Shown: positions 14,199 through 22,004 of the stretch, piece by piece
Layout: each line of letters starts with the position of its first letter
Position numbering within the stretch: the first letter of the stretch is position 1
From: DATARH01 sp035534855
GTDB lineage: Bacteria > Pseudomonadota > Alphaproteobacteria > ATCC43930 > CGMCC-115725
Direction: 5' to 3'
NCBI GenBank assembly: GCA_035534855.1
Contig: DATLRD010000089.1
Location: 1 to 34,849 of the forward strand
Length of the DNA stretch: 34,849 nt
Translations under genes and position numbers: made by a program
Notes under the pieces: generated by a model
Seen by the model: only the letters and a program-made list of their open reading frames with translations
Told to the model about the DNA's origin: nothing
Databases searched by the model: none

Positions 14199-15242
14199 TC
14201 ACTCCGCCGCCGCGGCCTGTTCCGGGCCGAGCGTCGCCATGAACTGGATCAGATAGGGCTTCCACAGCCGGGCATAGAAATGGCTGAAATGCCCGTGCGT
14301 ATCGGGGCCGGCGGGGATCAGCACATAGCGCCCGTGCTTCACGCGCTTCATCGCGCGCTCGACGGTGCCGAGCTCGGGCGGGTTGGCGTGGTCCTCGGCA
14401 TCGTTGATCAGCATGACCCTGGCCGTGATCTTGTCGAGGTCGGGCTCGGGGTTGTAGTCGCGGATCGCCTCGATCGCCCAAAGCTGGTTGTTGGCGTCGC
14501 CCTTGCGCGCGTCCCCGAGCCGGCGCTCGTAAAGCGCATCGGCGGCGGCGAGGGTCGGTGCCATTTCCTGGATGCGGGTCGGGCTCTCGACGCCGAAATT
14601 GCCGGCCGCGCTGTAGACGTAGTGGCGCGGGTTCTTATCGTAAAAGCCGTTGTTCCAGTCGGGGTCGTTGCGGATCGCCTCGGCCGCGGCGCGGCGGCCG
14701 AGCCAGTTGCGGCCGCTGATCTCGATCGGCTGGCACGAAATAGGCACCACCCCGTCCATCAGGTCAGGATACGCCTCGGCCCACATCCAGGCGTGCATCC
14801 CGCCCATCGAGCTGCCGATGACGAGCCGCAGATGCCCGATTCCGAGATGCTCGGTGAGCAGCCGGTAGCCGCTATCGACCATGTCGCGATAGCGGTAGTG
14901 CGGGAAGTTGCCCTTGAGCCCGTCCGACGGTTTCGACGACCCGCCGCGGCCGAGCGCATCCTGCATGATCATGAAATAGTGCCGCGCATCGAGCGGCTGC
15001 CCCGGCGCGAACAATTCGTCGGCGAGTTCGGGCCGCAGCCAGTTGGCCCCGGTGCCGGTATTGCCCTGCAGCAACAGCACGCCATTGACGATTTTGCCGG
15101 CAGCGTTGCGGCGCGGCGTGCCAAGCGTTCGGTAGTGGAGCTTCAGTTCGGGCAATGCCTCGCCGCTGGCAAAGCGGTAATCCCTGAGGACGAAATCGTC
15201 CTCCTGGTAATTCGGCCAGTTGGCGCCGGCAGCGTCGGGCAT
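14199..15242 (-). CDS. MetX-like alpha/beta hydrolase
   Basis: A 347-residue alpha/beta-hydrolase of the homoserine O-acetyltransferase-like group. The nucleophile elbow is GSSMGG with S145; an acid candidate lies in INDAEDHANPPE (D281 or D284) and the histidine is in THGHFSHF (H316 or H318). The N-terminal ELKLHYRTLGT and LLLQGNTGTGANW (oxyanion region) match the group, which contains acyltransferases and hydrolases. No methionine-biosynthesis gene (metW, metZ) is near, and the residues around the active site differ from textbook MetX, so I do not call it metX. It may be an esterase or acyltransferase of unknown substrate. No signal peptide is present. Confidence 0.8.
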   Translation of the reverse strand: MPDAAGANWPNYQEDDFVLRDYRFASGEALPELKLHYRTLGTPRRNAAGKIVNGVLLLQGNTGTGANWLRPELADELFAPGQPLDARHYFMIMQDALGRGGSSKPSDGLKGNFPHYRYRDMVDSGYRLLTEHLGIGHLRLVIGSSMGGMHAWMWAEAYPDLMDGVVPISCQPIEISGRNWLGRRAAAEAIRNDPDWNNGFYDKNPRHYVYSAAGNFGVESPTRIQEMAPTLAAADALYERRLGDARKGDANNQLWAIEAIRDYNPEPDLDKITARVMLINDAEDHANPPELGTVERAMKRVKHGRYVLIPAGPDTHGHFSHFYARLWKPYLIQFMATLGPEQAAAAE

Positions 15243-15300
15243 CGCCTTTCCTCCCCTTGCTGGATATCGCCCCCGCGCAGGGACGTGAACGAGTGAAATT

Positions 15301-16149
15301 CTACGCCATGACCGGCGCGTCGCCCTCGATCGTCGTGCGGTGCATCAGCCGCGTGTAGCGCGCCTCGTCAAACGGCGTCGCGCAATGCTGAGCGCAGCGG
15401 TTGTCCCACAGCACCGCGTCGCCGTCGCGCCAGCGGTGGCGATAGACAAACCGGTGCTGCCGCGCGAATTCCTGCAGGTAGGTGACGAGCGCGCGGCCTT
15501 GCTCGCTCGGCAACCCTTCAACGTCGCAGGCCCAGCGCCCGATATAGAGCGCGGTGCGGCCGGACTTTGGGTGGCGCCGGGCCAGCGGATGAAAGACATC
15601 GGGGCGAGCCGCCAGCTCCTCGGCCGTATAAGGCCGCATGTTCGGATAGTTGATGCGATGCATCTCGGCGCGGCTGAAGCGTGCCCGGCGGCCGGCGAGC
15701 TTGACCTTCACCTCCGCCGGCAAGGCTTCATAGGCCGAATACATGTCGGCAAACAGCGTGTCGCCGCCTTCGGGCGGCACGATGCGCGCGTAGAGGAACG
15801 AGCCGGCGTTGGGCACCTGCTTGTCTTCGCCGTCGGTGTGGAACCCCATCCCGGCGCCGCGCAGTCCCAGGGGCTTGCCGTCGGCCTCGGCGTTGCTGAC
15901 GACCCAAACCTCCGGCTGATCCGGCAGGTTGAACTCGCTCGGGAACATGATGTGCAGCGTCCCGAGGCGGCGGGTGAACGCGACATGGTCCGCCGGCGCC
16001 ATGTCGAGATCGCGGAACACCAGAATCGGATGCCGGTACCACGCCGCCTCGATCGTGCGAAACGCACTCTCGCCGACCCGCAAGTCGCGCGGCGCGCCGG
16101 TGATTTCGGCGGCAAAATCGCCGCATAGCGGGCTAATCGCAAGGGGCAT
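15301..16149 (-). CDS. TauD/TfdA-family Fe(II)/2-oxoglutarate dioxygenase
   Basis: A 282-residue non-haem iron dioxygenase. The facial triad is visible as H104-x-D106 (GFHTDGED) and H255 (CAQHCATPF), and the 2-oxoglutarate-binding arginine is probably R271 (LMHRTTI). The spacing between HxD and the distal histidine is usual for TauD/TfdA. Such enzymes hydroxylate sulfonates, phenoxyacetates or other small acids to make them labile. The neighbouring minus-strand MetX-like gene begins 58 bases downstream, so both may be in one transcript. The divergent SGNH hydrolase gene starts 78 bases upstream, and that gap should hold both promoters. The substrate cannot be read from sequence. Confidence 0.87.
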   Translation of the reverse strand: MPLAISPLCGDFAAEITGAPRDLRVGESAFRTIEAAWYRHPILVFRDLDMAPADHVAFTRRLGTLHIMFPSEFNLPDQPEVWVVSNAEADGKPLGLRGAGMGFHTDGEDKQVPNAGSFLYARIVPPEGGDTLFADMYSAYEALPAEVKVKLAGRRARFSRAEMHRINYPNMRPYTAEELAARPDVFHPLARRHPKSGRTALYIGRWACDVEGLPSEQGRALVTYLQEFARQHRFVYRHRWRDGDAVLWDNRCAQHCATPFDEARYTRLMHRTTIEGDAPVMA

Positions 16150-16227
16150 CGCTCGTCTCCCCGATCGTTTGCCGATATCTTAGCCGGCCCGTCCGCCCCC
16201 GTCTTGCCGCTTGGGGAGTATCGCCGA

Positions 16228-16986
16228 ATGAGCTTCGCGCGCCACGCCGTGATGGCCGCCGTCCTTGTCCTGGCCGCCGCGTTTCCAGGCGCCGCGCCCG
16301 CGCAGGCACAAGAATCCCTGGCGTGCCGCCCGTTCGCCGCCGACAGCTTGCTGGCGGCGCCCGAGCCGCGCCCGATCGAAGCCGCCCGCAAGCGGTTCGA
16401 CGCGATCACTGAGGCCGTCCGCACCCGGCCGTATCGGGCGCTGTTCCTCGGCGATTCGCTGACCCAACTGTGGGACCCGGAAAACTGGCAGGAGAATCTT
16501 GCCCCGCGCGGCGTGCTCAATGCCGGGGTCAGCGGCGACCGCACCGAGCATCTCTTGTGGCGGCTCGACCACGGCAACCTCGACGGCCCGCCGCCGCGCG
16601 TCGCGATCGTGCTCATCGGCACCAACGACCTGGGGCATGGCCGGCCGCCCAAGATCGCCGCCGAAGGCATCCGCGCGGTGCTGGTCAAGCTGCGCGCGCG
16701 TCTGCCGAAGACCCGCATCCTGCTGCTCGGGCTGTGGCCGCGCGGCGCCTCGGTCGGCGACCACCTGCGCCAGGAGGTCGGCGCGGTCAACCGCATGATC
16801 GAGACCTGCGGCGACAACAGGGCGGTGTATTACGCCGATATCGGCGGCGTCGTGCTCGGTTTCCGCGGCGAGTTGACCCGCGCGATATCGCCCGACCTGT
16901 TGCACTTCAGCGCGGCCGGCTATCAGCGTTTGTCGCTGCCGCTGGTGCGCCTGCTCGACCCGCTGTTGGCGATGCCGCCGCTCTAG
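16228..16986 (+). CDS. Secreted SGNH/GDSL hydrolase
   Basis: A 252-residue protein with a signal peptide (hydrophobic residues 7-20, probable cleavage after AQA near residue 27). Block I is FLGDSLTQLW (D76, S77), block II is NAGVSGDRTEH with the oxyanion glycine, block III is GTND (N134), and block V is PDLLHFS with D223 and H226. All four SGNH catalytic elements are present, so the enzyme should be an active periplasmic or secreted esterase, possibly on acetylated polysaccharides, as for related platelet-activating-factor acetylhydrolase-like proteins. The ATG at 16228 has GGGGAG about 10 bases upstream; an earlier in-frame ATG lacks this. A strong paired palindrome follows the stop. Confidence 0.87.
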   Translation: MSFARHAVMAAVLVLAAAFPGAAPAQAQESLACRPFAADSLLAAPEPRPIEAARKRFDAITEAVRTRPYRALFLGDSLTQLWDPENWQENLAPRGVLNAGVSGDRTEHLLWRLDHGNLDGPPPRVAIVLIGTNDLGHGRPPKIAAEGIRAVLVKLRARLPKTRILLLGLWPRGASVGDHLRQEVGAVNRMIETCGDNRAVYYADIGGVVLGFRGELTRAISPDLLHFSAAGYQRLSLPLVRLLDPLLAMPPL

Positions 16987-17022
16987 ATCAGGTTCCGTTC
17001 ATTGTAGTTCGGCCTTTTCAAA

Positions 17023-17095
17023 TCGTCATCCCCGGGCTTGACCCGGGGATCCTGGGGCGCCCCGGAGATGGCCGGGTCAAGCCCGGCCACGACGA
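17023..17095. repeat. Alphaproteobacterial-type paired palindrome, possible bidirectional terminator
   Basis: Two hairpins lie side by side: TCCCCGGG (17029-17036) with CCCGGGGA (17042-17049), and TGGCCGGG (17069-17076) with CCCGGCCA (17082-17089). The cores CCGGGCTTGACCCGG and CCGGGTCAAGCCCGG are reverse complements of each other, and TCGTC (17023-17027) pairs with GACGA (17091-17095), so the whole forms a cruciform-like element. It lies between convergent genes. This is a well-known dispersed type in these genomes. Confidence 0.85.
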
Positions 17096-17134
17096 CAGAG
17101 GGATCGATTCAACATCGCCGGAATTTGCGCTAGA

Positions 17135-18232
17135 TCAGCCGCTCAGCAGCTTGCCAAGGCGGATGCGGTCGACGGGCGCGCCGTCGATGCGCGAATAGCC
17201 TCGCATTACGATTTCCTCGTCGTACCCGAGCGCGGCGGCAAAGCCGCGGCCGCCGAGATCAGGCGCCTGGACCGCCGCCGTGAGCCGCCGCGCGCCCTGA
17301 CGCCGTGCCCAATCCTCGACCCGCCGGTAGAGCCGGCGCCCGAGCCCCTGCCCCGCCCATTCCGGCAGGATCGCCACGCTGGCGAAGGCGTCATGCTGCA
17401 TGCGGAAGCGCGGCTCGATCGACGCCGAAGCCAGGCCCATGATCGCCTCCGGCCCGTACATGTCGGGCTGCACCGCAACGACCCAGCAATGTGGGTCGGC
17501 ATTCGCGTCGGCGATGTCGCGCTCGATCGCATCGGCGCCGGCGACCTCGTGCGGCTGCTTGAGCGCGAACGGCATCGCGGCGGTCATGCGCATCTCCCAG
17601 TCGCGGAATGCCGCGCCATCGCCCGGCCGCATATCGCGCACGACCAGGGTGGCGATCGCGTGCCCGCCGGAGCCGCGCCGCCGCGCCGCGCCCGTCGGCT
17701 CCGGCGCGGCGGGCGGCGCCGGGTCGAGCAGCTTGCCCATCCACAGATCGTCGGTCCAGGCACCGTGTCGCAGCACCGCCTGGCGGATCCGCCCCTCGAC
17801 CGCAAACCCGCATTTGCGATAGAGCGCCTGGCCGCTTTCGTTGAGCGAGCTGACCCTGAGATCCATCCGCCACGCGCCGCGCGCCCGGGCCCAATCCTCG
17901 ACCGCCGCAAACAGCCGGGTACCGATGCCGCGGCCGCGATAGGCCTCGCGCAAGCCGACGACGGCGATGAAGACATTGCCGCGGTTGCGCGCGAACCAGC
18001 CGGTGAAAGCCGACAGATAGCCGGCGATCACGCCGCGCTCGACCGCGACACACACCACGCCCGAGCCGTTTTCTGCGATCCGCGCGATCTCCTCGGCGAA
18101 ATGCCCGTCCCACGGATGGCCCTCGCCGGGAACGCCGAGAAATTCGGTCTCGCTGTTTATCTGCTCGACCGCCGCCTCGAGGGCGGCACCGTCCGCCGGC
18201 CGGGCCTGTCGCACTACCACGCTGTCAGCCAT
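17135..18232 (-). CDS. Tandem GNAT acetyltransferase (two domains)
   Basis: A 365-residue protein with two full GNAT domains joined by a proline/arginine-rich linker at about 168-190. Domain 1 has the acetyl-CoA loop in EAYRGRGIGTRLF and ends with ALYRKCGF; domain 2 has PEWAGQGLGRRLY. GNAT enzymes transfer acetyl groups from acetyl-CoA to amines; substrates are highly variable and none can be inferred. Both domains keep the Q/R-x-x-G-x-G/A motif. The start at 18232 (ATG after GGAGG) was chosen over a much longer open frame whose N-terminal 70 residues are arginine-rich shadow sequence overlapping the neighbouring gene. Confidence 0.82.
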   Translation of the reverse strand: MADSVVVRQARPADGAALEAAVEQINSETEFLGVPGEGHPWDGHFAEEIARIAENGSGVVCVAVERGVIAGYLSAFTGWFARNRGNVFIAVVGLREAYRGRGIGTRLFAAVEDWARARGAWRMDLRVSSLNESGQALYRKCGFAVEGRIRQAVLRHGAWTDDLWMGKLLDPAPPAAPEPTGAARRRGSGGHAIATLVVRDMRPGDGAAFRDWEMRMTAAMPFALKQPHEVAGADAIERDIADANADPHCWVVAVQPDMYGPEAIMGLASASIEPRFRMQHDAFASVAILPEWAGQGLGRRLYRRVEDWARRQGARRLTAAVQAPDLGGRGFAAALGYDEEIVMRGYSRIDGAPVDRIRLGKLLSG

Positions 18233-18320
18233 GGCCTCCAGCCCTCCCGCGCCGCCCCATCCCGACCCCGTCACGCCGGATCGTCCGCGCGAGGGGCCGC
18301 GATGGCTTGCGCGACTCAGC

Positions 18321-18626
18321 TCAGAGCTTTTTGAAAAAGCTGTGGTGGCGGCTCGTCGTGTGCGGGCGGATCTTGGTCGCCCAGTCGCCCCACGCGCCGG
18401 CGACCTCCCACTCTTTGGAGTCGACGACCGCCGGCGAATCGATCTCATAAACTGCCATGTACTTTTGCATGCGCGTGTCGTTGGATTGTTCGAGCTGGTA
18501 GCGCGTCACCTTGTGGACCCCCGGCACCTTCGACAGCATCGGAACGTGCTCGGTGTCGTAGATGCGGTTGAAATCGGCCTCATACTGGGCCGGGATATCC
18601 ATCTGCACGACATAAATGTAGGACAT
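18321..18626 (-). CDS. Single-domain EthD-like (dimeric alpha/beta barrel) protein
   Basis: A 101-residue protein with the same kind of ferredoxin-like domain as the two-domain protein at 10603-11271: DIPAQYEADFNRIYDTEHV followed by VPGVHKVTRY. The Y-D-x-E-H group (23-27) matches domain 1 of that protein. Such proteins dimerise to form a beta-barrel; function is uncertain, with roles proposed in breakdown of aromatic or ether compounds. An excellent AGGAGG lies 6 bases before the ATG. It is followed by the tandem GNAT gene on the same strand, 88 bases away. Confidence 0.75.
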   Translation of the reverse strand: MSYIYVVQMDIPAQYEADFNRIYDTEHVPMLSKVPGVHKVTRYQLEQSNDTRMQKYMAVYEIDSPAVVDSKEWEVAGAWGDWATKIRPHTTSRHHSFFKKL

Positions 18627-18810
18627 GGCGATCCTCCTGAGAAAGCCTAGAGCTTAGCCGATCCGCGGCCGCGTAGCAGGCGATTCCGTGCGTTGCCGGC
18701 AAATCTAAGCGATGCGGCAATCTGCCGTCCGGTGATGCGACTTCTTGAATGCGGCGCTGGATTGCTCACTTAAGCAGGCTAAGGCGGCCGGTGGCCGAAC
18801 CGAGGTAGCG

Positions 18811-19440
18811 ATGAAGTCCCCGAAAATCTTTAGTCGACACGCACTCGCGGCGATAGGCCTCTCATTGGCCATTGCGCTGCCCGCCGCGGCCCGGGCGGAA
18901 TCGGCGGGTGCCGGCGCCGTGCGGACGCTCTATGCGACACTGCTCAACGTCATGCAGAACGGACCGGCGCTCGGCCCGCAGGGCCGCTATGCCCGGATCG
19001 AACCGGTGGTCACCCAGGTCTTTGACATCCCGCTGATGACCCGGTTGGCGGTCGGGCCGAGCTGGTCGAGCCTTACCGCGACCCAGCAGCAGCAGATCAT
19101 GCAGGCGTTCACCCGGTACATTGCGGCGGTCTATGCCGAGCGCTTCGACAGCTATTCGGGCGAGCGGCTGCAGGTCACCGGTGAACAAAATTCGGCCGGC
19201 GGCCTGATCGTCACGAGCGAGATCGTCAAGTCCGACGGCTCGCCGGTGCACATCAACTATCTGATGCGCCAGTCGGGCGGCACATGGCAGATCGCCGACG
19301 TGTATCTTGACGGCACGATCAGCGAGCTGGCGACCAGGCGCTCGGAATTCGGTTCGATCCTGCGCTACCGCGGGGTCGACGGGCTGATCGCAACGCTGAA
19401 CGGCAAGGCCGCGGCGCTCGGGGCGGCGCGCGCGTCCTAG
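18811..19440 (+). CDS. MlaC/Ttg2D-like periplasmic lipid-binding protein (HpnM-like possible)
   Basis: A 209-residue exported protein: signal peptide with basic N-terminus and hydrophobic core, probable cleavage after ARA near residue 30. The mature part fits the MlaC/Tol-tolerance family, with F-D-IPLMTRLAVG and WSSLTATQQQQIMQAFTRYIAAVYAER-like helices, then a beta-sheet half ending in WQIADVYLDGTI. MlaC carries phospholipids across the periplasm to the MlaFEDB transporter; HpnM, in hopanoid gene sets, has the same fold. No mla or hpn gene is visible beside it, so I cannot choose. GAGG precedes the ATG at 18811, which also puts the signal peptide at the N-terminus. Confidence 0.8.
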   Translation: MKSPKIFSRHALAAIGLSLAIALPAAARAESAGAGAVRTLYATLLNVMQNGPALGPQGRYARIEPVVTQVFDIPLMTRLAVGPSWSSLTATQQQQIMQAFTRYIAAVYAERFDSYSGERLQVTGEQNSAGGLIVTSEIVKSDGSPVHINYLMRQSGGTWQIADVYLDGTISELATRRSEFGSILRYRGVDGLIATLNGKAAALGAARAS

Positions 19441-19464
19441 CGAAGCGGAGCGCCCCCCGGTCGG

Positions 19465-20037
19465 TCAGCCGTACGAGCCGCCGGTCGGCCGTGGTGCGCA
19501 AACCCAGCCGGGCACGCCGCGACCGATATTGATGAATCCCTGCTCCATGACGGTGACGATGCCGCACGAATTGTCGCTCTCGTGCAGGAACCGGTCGCTG
19601 AGCTCGCCGCTGCAACTGAGGATCAGCGTGATGCTGCCGTCCGAGGCACGCAGCGGCAGACGCAGCGTTTCGGAATCGAAACCGGAGCCGGAGCGCGCGT
19701 CAACGCGGCGCCGCGACCATGACCCGCACGGCTGATCGCAGACCGCCTCGAATTCGCATAGGGTCGCTTCAGCCGCTTCCGGCGACGTGAGGTCGGCGTA
19801 GTTCACGCCGGTCAGCGCCCGACCCCAGCGCCGCTCGATCTCGGTTCCGACCAGCCGCATGCGCCACTCGCCGTTTTGCATCCGTTGGATCAAACTGACC
19901 ACCGGGAGGATGCGGGGCACCGTCATCGGGTTAAAGCTTTCGCGCTGCGGCACGCCCTCGTATCGCGGCAACCGCGACCACGCCTCCAGCAATTCCCGCG
20001 CTACCGGCTGAAGCCGATCGATAAACGACTCCACCAC
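19465..20037 (-). CDS. PAS_5-type sensor-like protein
   Basis: A protein of about 190 residues of the alphaproteobacterial PAS_5 kind: a short helical N-terminus (FIDRLQPVARELLEAWSRLP), a region with FNPMTVPRILPVVSLIQ, then the core strand/helix pattern WRMRLVGTEIERRWGRALTGVNY. These stand-alone PAS proteins have no output domain; their ligand and role are unknown. I chose the GTG at 20037 because AGAGGGA lies just upstream; an alternative GTG at 20079 lacks a ribosome site. A second GTG directly follows at 20034 and is equally possible. It is convergent with the MlaC-like gene, with 24 bases between the stops. Confidence 0.75.
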   Translation of the reverse strand: MVESFIDRLQPVARELLEAWSRLPRYEGVPQRESFNPMTVPRILPVVSLIQRMQNGEWRMRLVGTEIERRWGRALTGVNYADLTSPEAAEATLCEFEAVCDQPCGSWSRRRVDARSGSGFDSETLRLPLRASDGSITLILSCSGELSDRFLHESDNSCGIVTVMEQGFINIGRGVPGWVCAPRPTGGSYG

Positions 20038-20116
20038 CGATCCCTCTTTGTCCAAACGCCGAGGGATTATCGCCGGCACATCGTAAACATTGTACTACCG
20101 CCCAAACCGTCGGCGA

Positions 20117-20364
20117 TCACTCTTCAGCGGCGGGTTCGATGTCGCGCGCGCCGACCGTGCGGTACTTGAATTCGTCGGGCACCGCGCGCCCGGTATCGGT
20201 GAACGCGCGGCGGACCGCCTCGACATTGTCCACGCTTCGTCATAGTCCAGCCAGTCGAGCCATTCGATCAGCTCGAGATCGCGCGCCATCGCCAGGGTCG
20301 GGTTTTCGCCGAGCTGGTGAAACGGCGCGAGAAAGATGCCGAACTTCATGCCGCGCTGCGCCAT
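20117..20364 (-). pseudogene. Luciferase-like flavin monooxygenase with large internal deletion
   Basis: The first 46 residues (MKFGIFLAPFHQLGENPTL then ARDLELIEWLDWLDYDEAW) are a clear start of an LLM-class flavin oxidoreductase. Immediately after DEAW the frame loses homology, but another frame reads VDNVEAVRRAFTDTGRAVP then DEFKYRTVGARDIEPAAEE and a stop at 20117-20119, which looks like the natural C-terminus of the same protein family. Head and tail are therefore joined with the whole middle, probably several hundred residues, missing and the frame shifted. Any product would be non-functional. Microhomology around GTGGA at the junction may have mediated the loss. Confidence 0.75.
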
Positions 20365-20436
20365 ACGAGTATCCTTCGCTCGCCCACCCCTTTATCCTGC
20401 CGCGATTATCGAACGAACGAACGGGGGTACCGAACC

Positions 20437-20742
20437 ATGATCCACGTCCTCGCCATCATCACCTGCAAGCCCGGCAAGCGCGACGAGGTGCTCGCCGCGT
20501 TCCGCGCCAACATGCCGGCGGTCCACGCCGAGGCGGGGTGCATCGAATACGGCCCGGTGATCGACGCCGAAGGCGGCGCCGGCGCCAAATTCGGCCCCGA
20601 TACGTTTGTCGTCGTCGAGAAGTGGGAGAGCCTCGATCATCTCGGCGCCCACGCCCGCTCGCCGCACATGGCCGCCTACGCCGCCAAAACCAAGGACCTG
20701 CTGGCCAACCGCGAAATCCACGTCTGCCAGCCGGCGGCCTGA
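20437..20742 (+). CDS. Antibiotic-biosynthesis-monooxygenase-domain protein (YgiN-like)
   Basis: A 101-residue single ABM domain: the first strand IHVLAIITCKPGKRDEVL, the loop HAEAGCIEYGP, the strand FVVVEKWESLDHLGAH with the typical E-x-W, and HMAAYAAKTKDLL near the end. Relatives such as YgiN and ActVA-Orf6 oxidise quinols or aromatic substrates without cofactors; many homologues have no known role. The ATG at 20437 follows an imperfect ribosome site in CGGGGGTACC. It is divergent from the luciferase-like pseudogene, so the 72 bases between them hold its promoter. Confidence 0.83.
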   Translation: MIHVLAIITCKPGKRDEVLAAFRANMPAVHAEAGCIEYGPVIDAEGGAGAKFGPDTFVVVEKWESLDHLGAHARSPHMAAYAAKTKDLLANREIHVCQPAA

Positions 20743-20945
20743 GCCCTCGCGAAAGGCTTCAGCGCAGAGACCGCGGAGGAATTCGCAGAGGGCGCGAAGG
20801 TCCTTTACTCTTTACGTCGTCCCGGCGACGGCCGGGACCCACCTGTCATGGATGCAGGCCTGCGCCGGCATGACGTCATCATTCCTAAATGGAACGGCGG
20901 CGCACTTTGCGTCTCCGTCCGCGGTTGAAAACCCGCCGGCCTGCT
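20743..20945. repeat. Intergenic region with dispersed repeat elements
   Basis: No gene is seen. GTCCCGG (20819-20825) pairs with CCGGGAC (20832-20838), the start of a GTCCCGGC-type dispersed element that runs to about 20880 and contains CTGCGCCGG. Before and after it lie CGCAGAGACCGCGGAGG-like and TTGCGTCTCCGTCCGCGG-like stretches, another common intergenic repeat type, in opposite orientation. Confidence 0.65.
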
Positions 20946-21899
20946 TTACCCGATGTGCAGCACCGCCTTGCCGGCGAATTCACGGTCGATCAGCCGGCGG
21001 GCGATCGTGCCGACCTCGCTCCACCCGGCCTCGACCGAGATTTCCGGCTTGAGCCGGCCGCGCGCGATCTCGCCGGCGAGCAGCGCGAGGCCGATGCCGC
21101 CGCGCTCGACGCTCATCAGCTCGTGGAACAGGGTCAGGCCGTAAAGCCGCGCGCCGCCGGTGGCGAAGAATTCGCGGCTCTCGATCGTCGCGGTGTTTGA
21201 CGCTGACACGCCGAACGTGACGCAGGTGCCGCCTGGCGCCAGCATGCCGAGCGCCGCCGACAGCGCCGCGCCGCCAACCGAATCGAGGATCAGCCAATAG
21301 GGGCCGTGCGGTTTGGCGGCGGCGAGGTCGGGACCGAGCACCACCCGCTCGCCGCAATACAAGCCGACCGCGTCGCGCATCTCGGGTCGGCGCACATGGC
21401 CCCACACCAGCGCCCCGGCGGCGGCCGCAAGCTGGCAGGCGAGATGCCCCACGCCGCCCGAGGCGCCGTTGATCAGCACCTTGCGACCGAGCAGCAGCCC
21501 GCCCTGGCGCAGCGCGTGCAGCGCGGTGAGCCCGGCGACCGGCAGCGTCGCGGCCTGCGCGTCGCTGACCGCTTCGGGCACCGCGGCGACCGCGTGGCTG
21601 CGGCAGTTGACCCGCTCGGCCCAGGCACCCGACGGCAAAATGCCGACAACCCGCGTGCCGGCTTTCGGGCCGCTGCCGTCGGCGGCTTCGGTCTCGACCA
21701 CCCCGGCGAAATCCCAGCCCGGCCGCCAGCCCGGCTCGGCCATCTGCACCGCCCGCCGGGTCTCGCCGCGGTTCAACGAGATCGCGGTGACCCTGACGAC
21801 AACCTCGTCGCGGTCGGGGTCGCGCAGACTGACCGGCTGGATCGCCAGCCGCCCCTCGGCCAAATGATCGACGACAATGGCGCGGATGGTCTGGGGCAT
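20946..21899 (-). CDS. Zinc-independent MDR oxidoreductase (quinone reductase-like)
   Basis: A 317-residue medium-chain dehydrogenase/reductase. The N-terminal GroES-like domain has ISLNRGETR and GWDFAGVV; the Rossmann domain has NGASGGVG (144-151), the NADPH loop of quinone oxidoreductases. The structural and catalytic zinc cysteines of alcohol dehydrogenases are absent, which supports a reductase acting on quinones or enones. The C-terminus VGTIARRLIDREFAGKAVL is typical. It stands alone between two repeat elements; the substrate is unknown. Confidence 0.87.
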   Translation of the reverse strand: MPQTIRAIVVDHLAEGRLAIQPVSLRDPDRDEVVVRVTAISLNRGETRRAVQMAEPGWRPGWDFAGVVETEAADGSGPKAGTRVVGILPSGAWAERVNCRSHAVAAVPEAVSDAQAATLPVAGLTALHALRQGGLLLGRKVLINGASGGVGHLACQLAAAAGALVWGHVRRPEMRDAVGLYCGERVVLGPDLAAAKPHGPYWLILDSVGGAALSAALGMLAPGGTCVTFGVSASNTATIESREFFATGGARLYGLTLFHELMSVERGGIGLALLAGEIARGRLKPEISVEAGWSEVGTIARRLIDREFAGKAVLHIG

Positions 21900-21922
21900 C
21901 GGGGCTCCTCCCTTAAAGCCAC

Positions 21923-22003
21923 ATCGCTCCGGCGAAGGCCGGGACCCACCTTCAAACCGATCGGACGCGGCGGCGTGGATTCCGGCCTGCGCCGGAACGA
22001 CGG
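21923..22003. repeat. Dispersed palindromic element
   Basis: GCTCCGGCGAAGGCCGGGAC near 21926 and GATTCCGGCCTGCGCCGGAAC near 21979 form the two half-elements seen also at 20817-20880 and at the right edge. It occupies the gap between the MDR gene and the metallophosphoesterase stop. Confidence 0.75.
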
Positions 22004-22004
22004 T

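Noticed and set aside
14199..15242. Calling the MetX-like protein homoserine O-acetyltransferase
   Set aside because: The fold and elbow match, but no methionine genes are near and active-site surroundings differ, so only the superfamily is supported.
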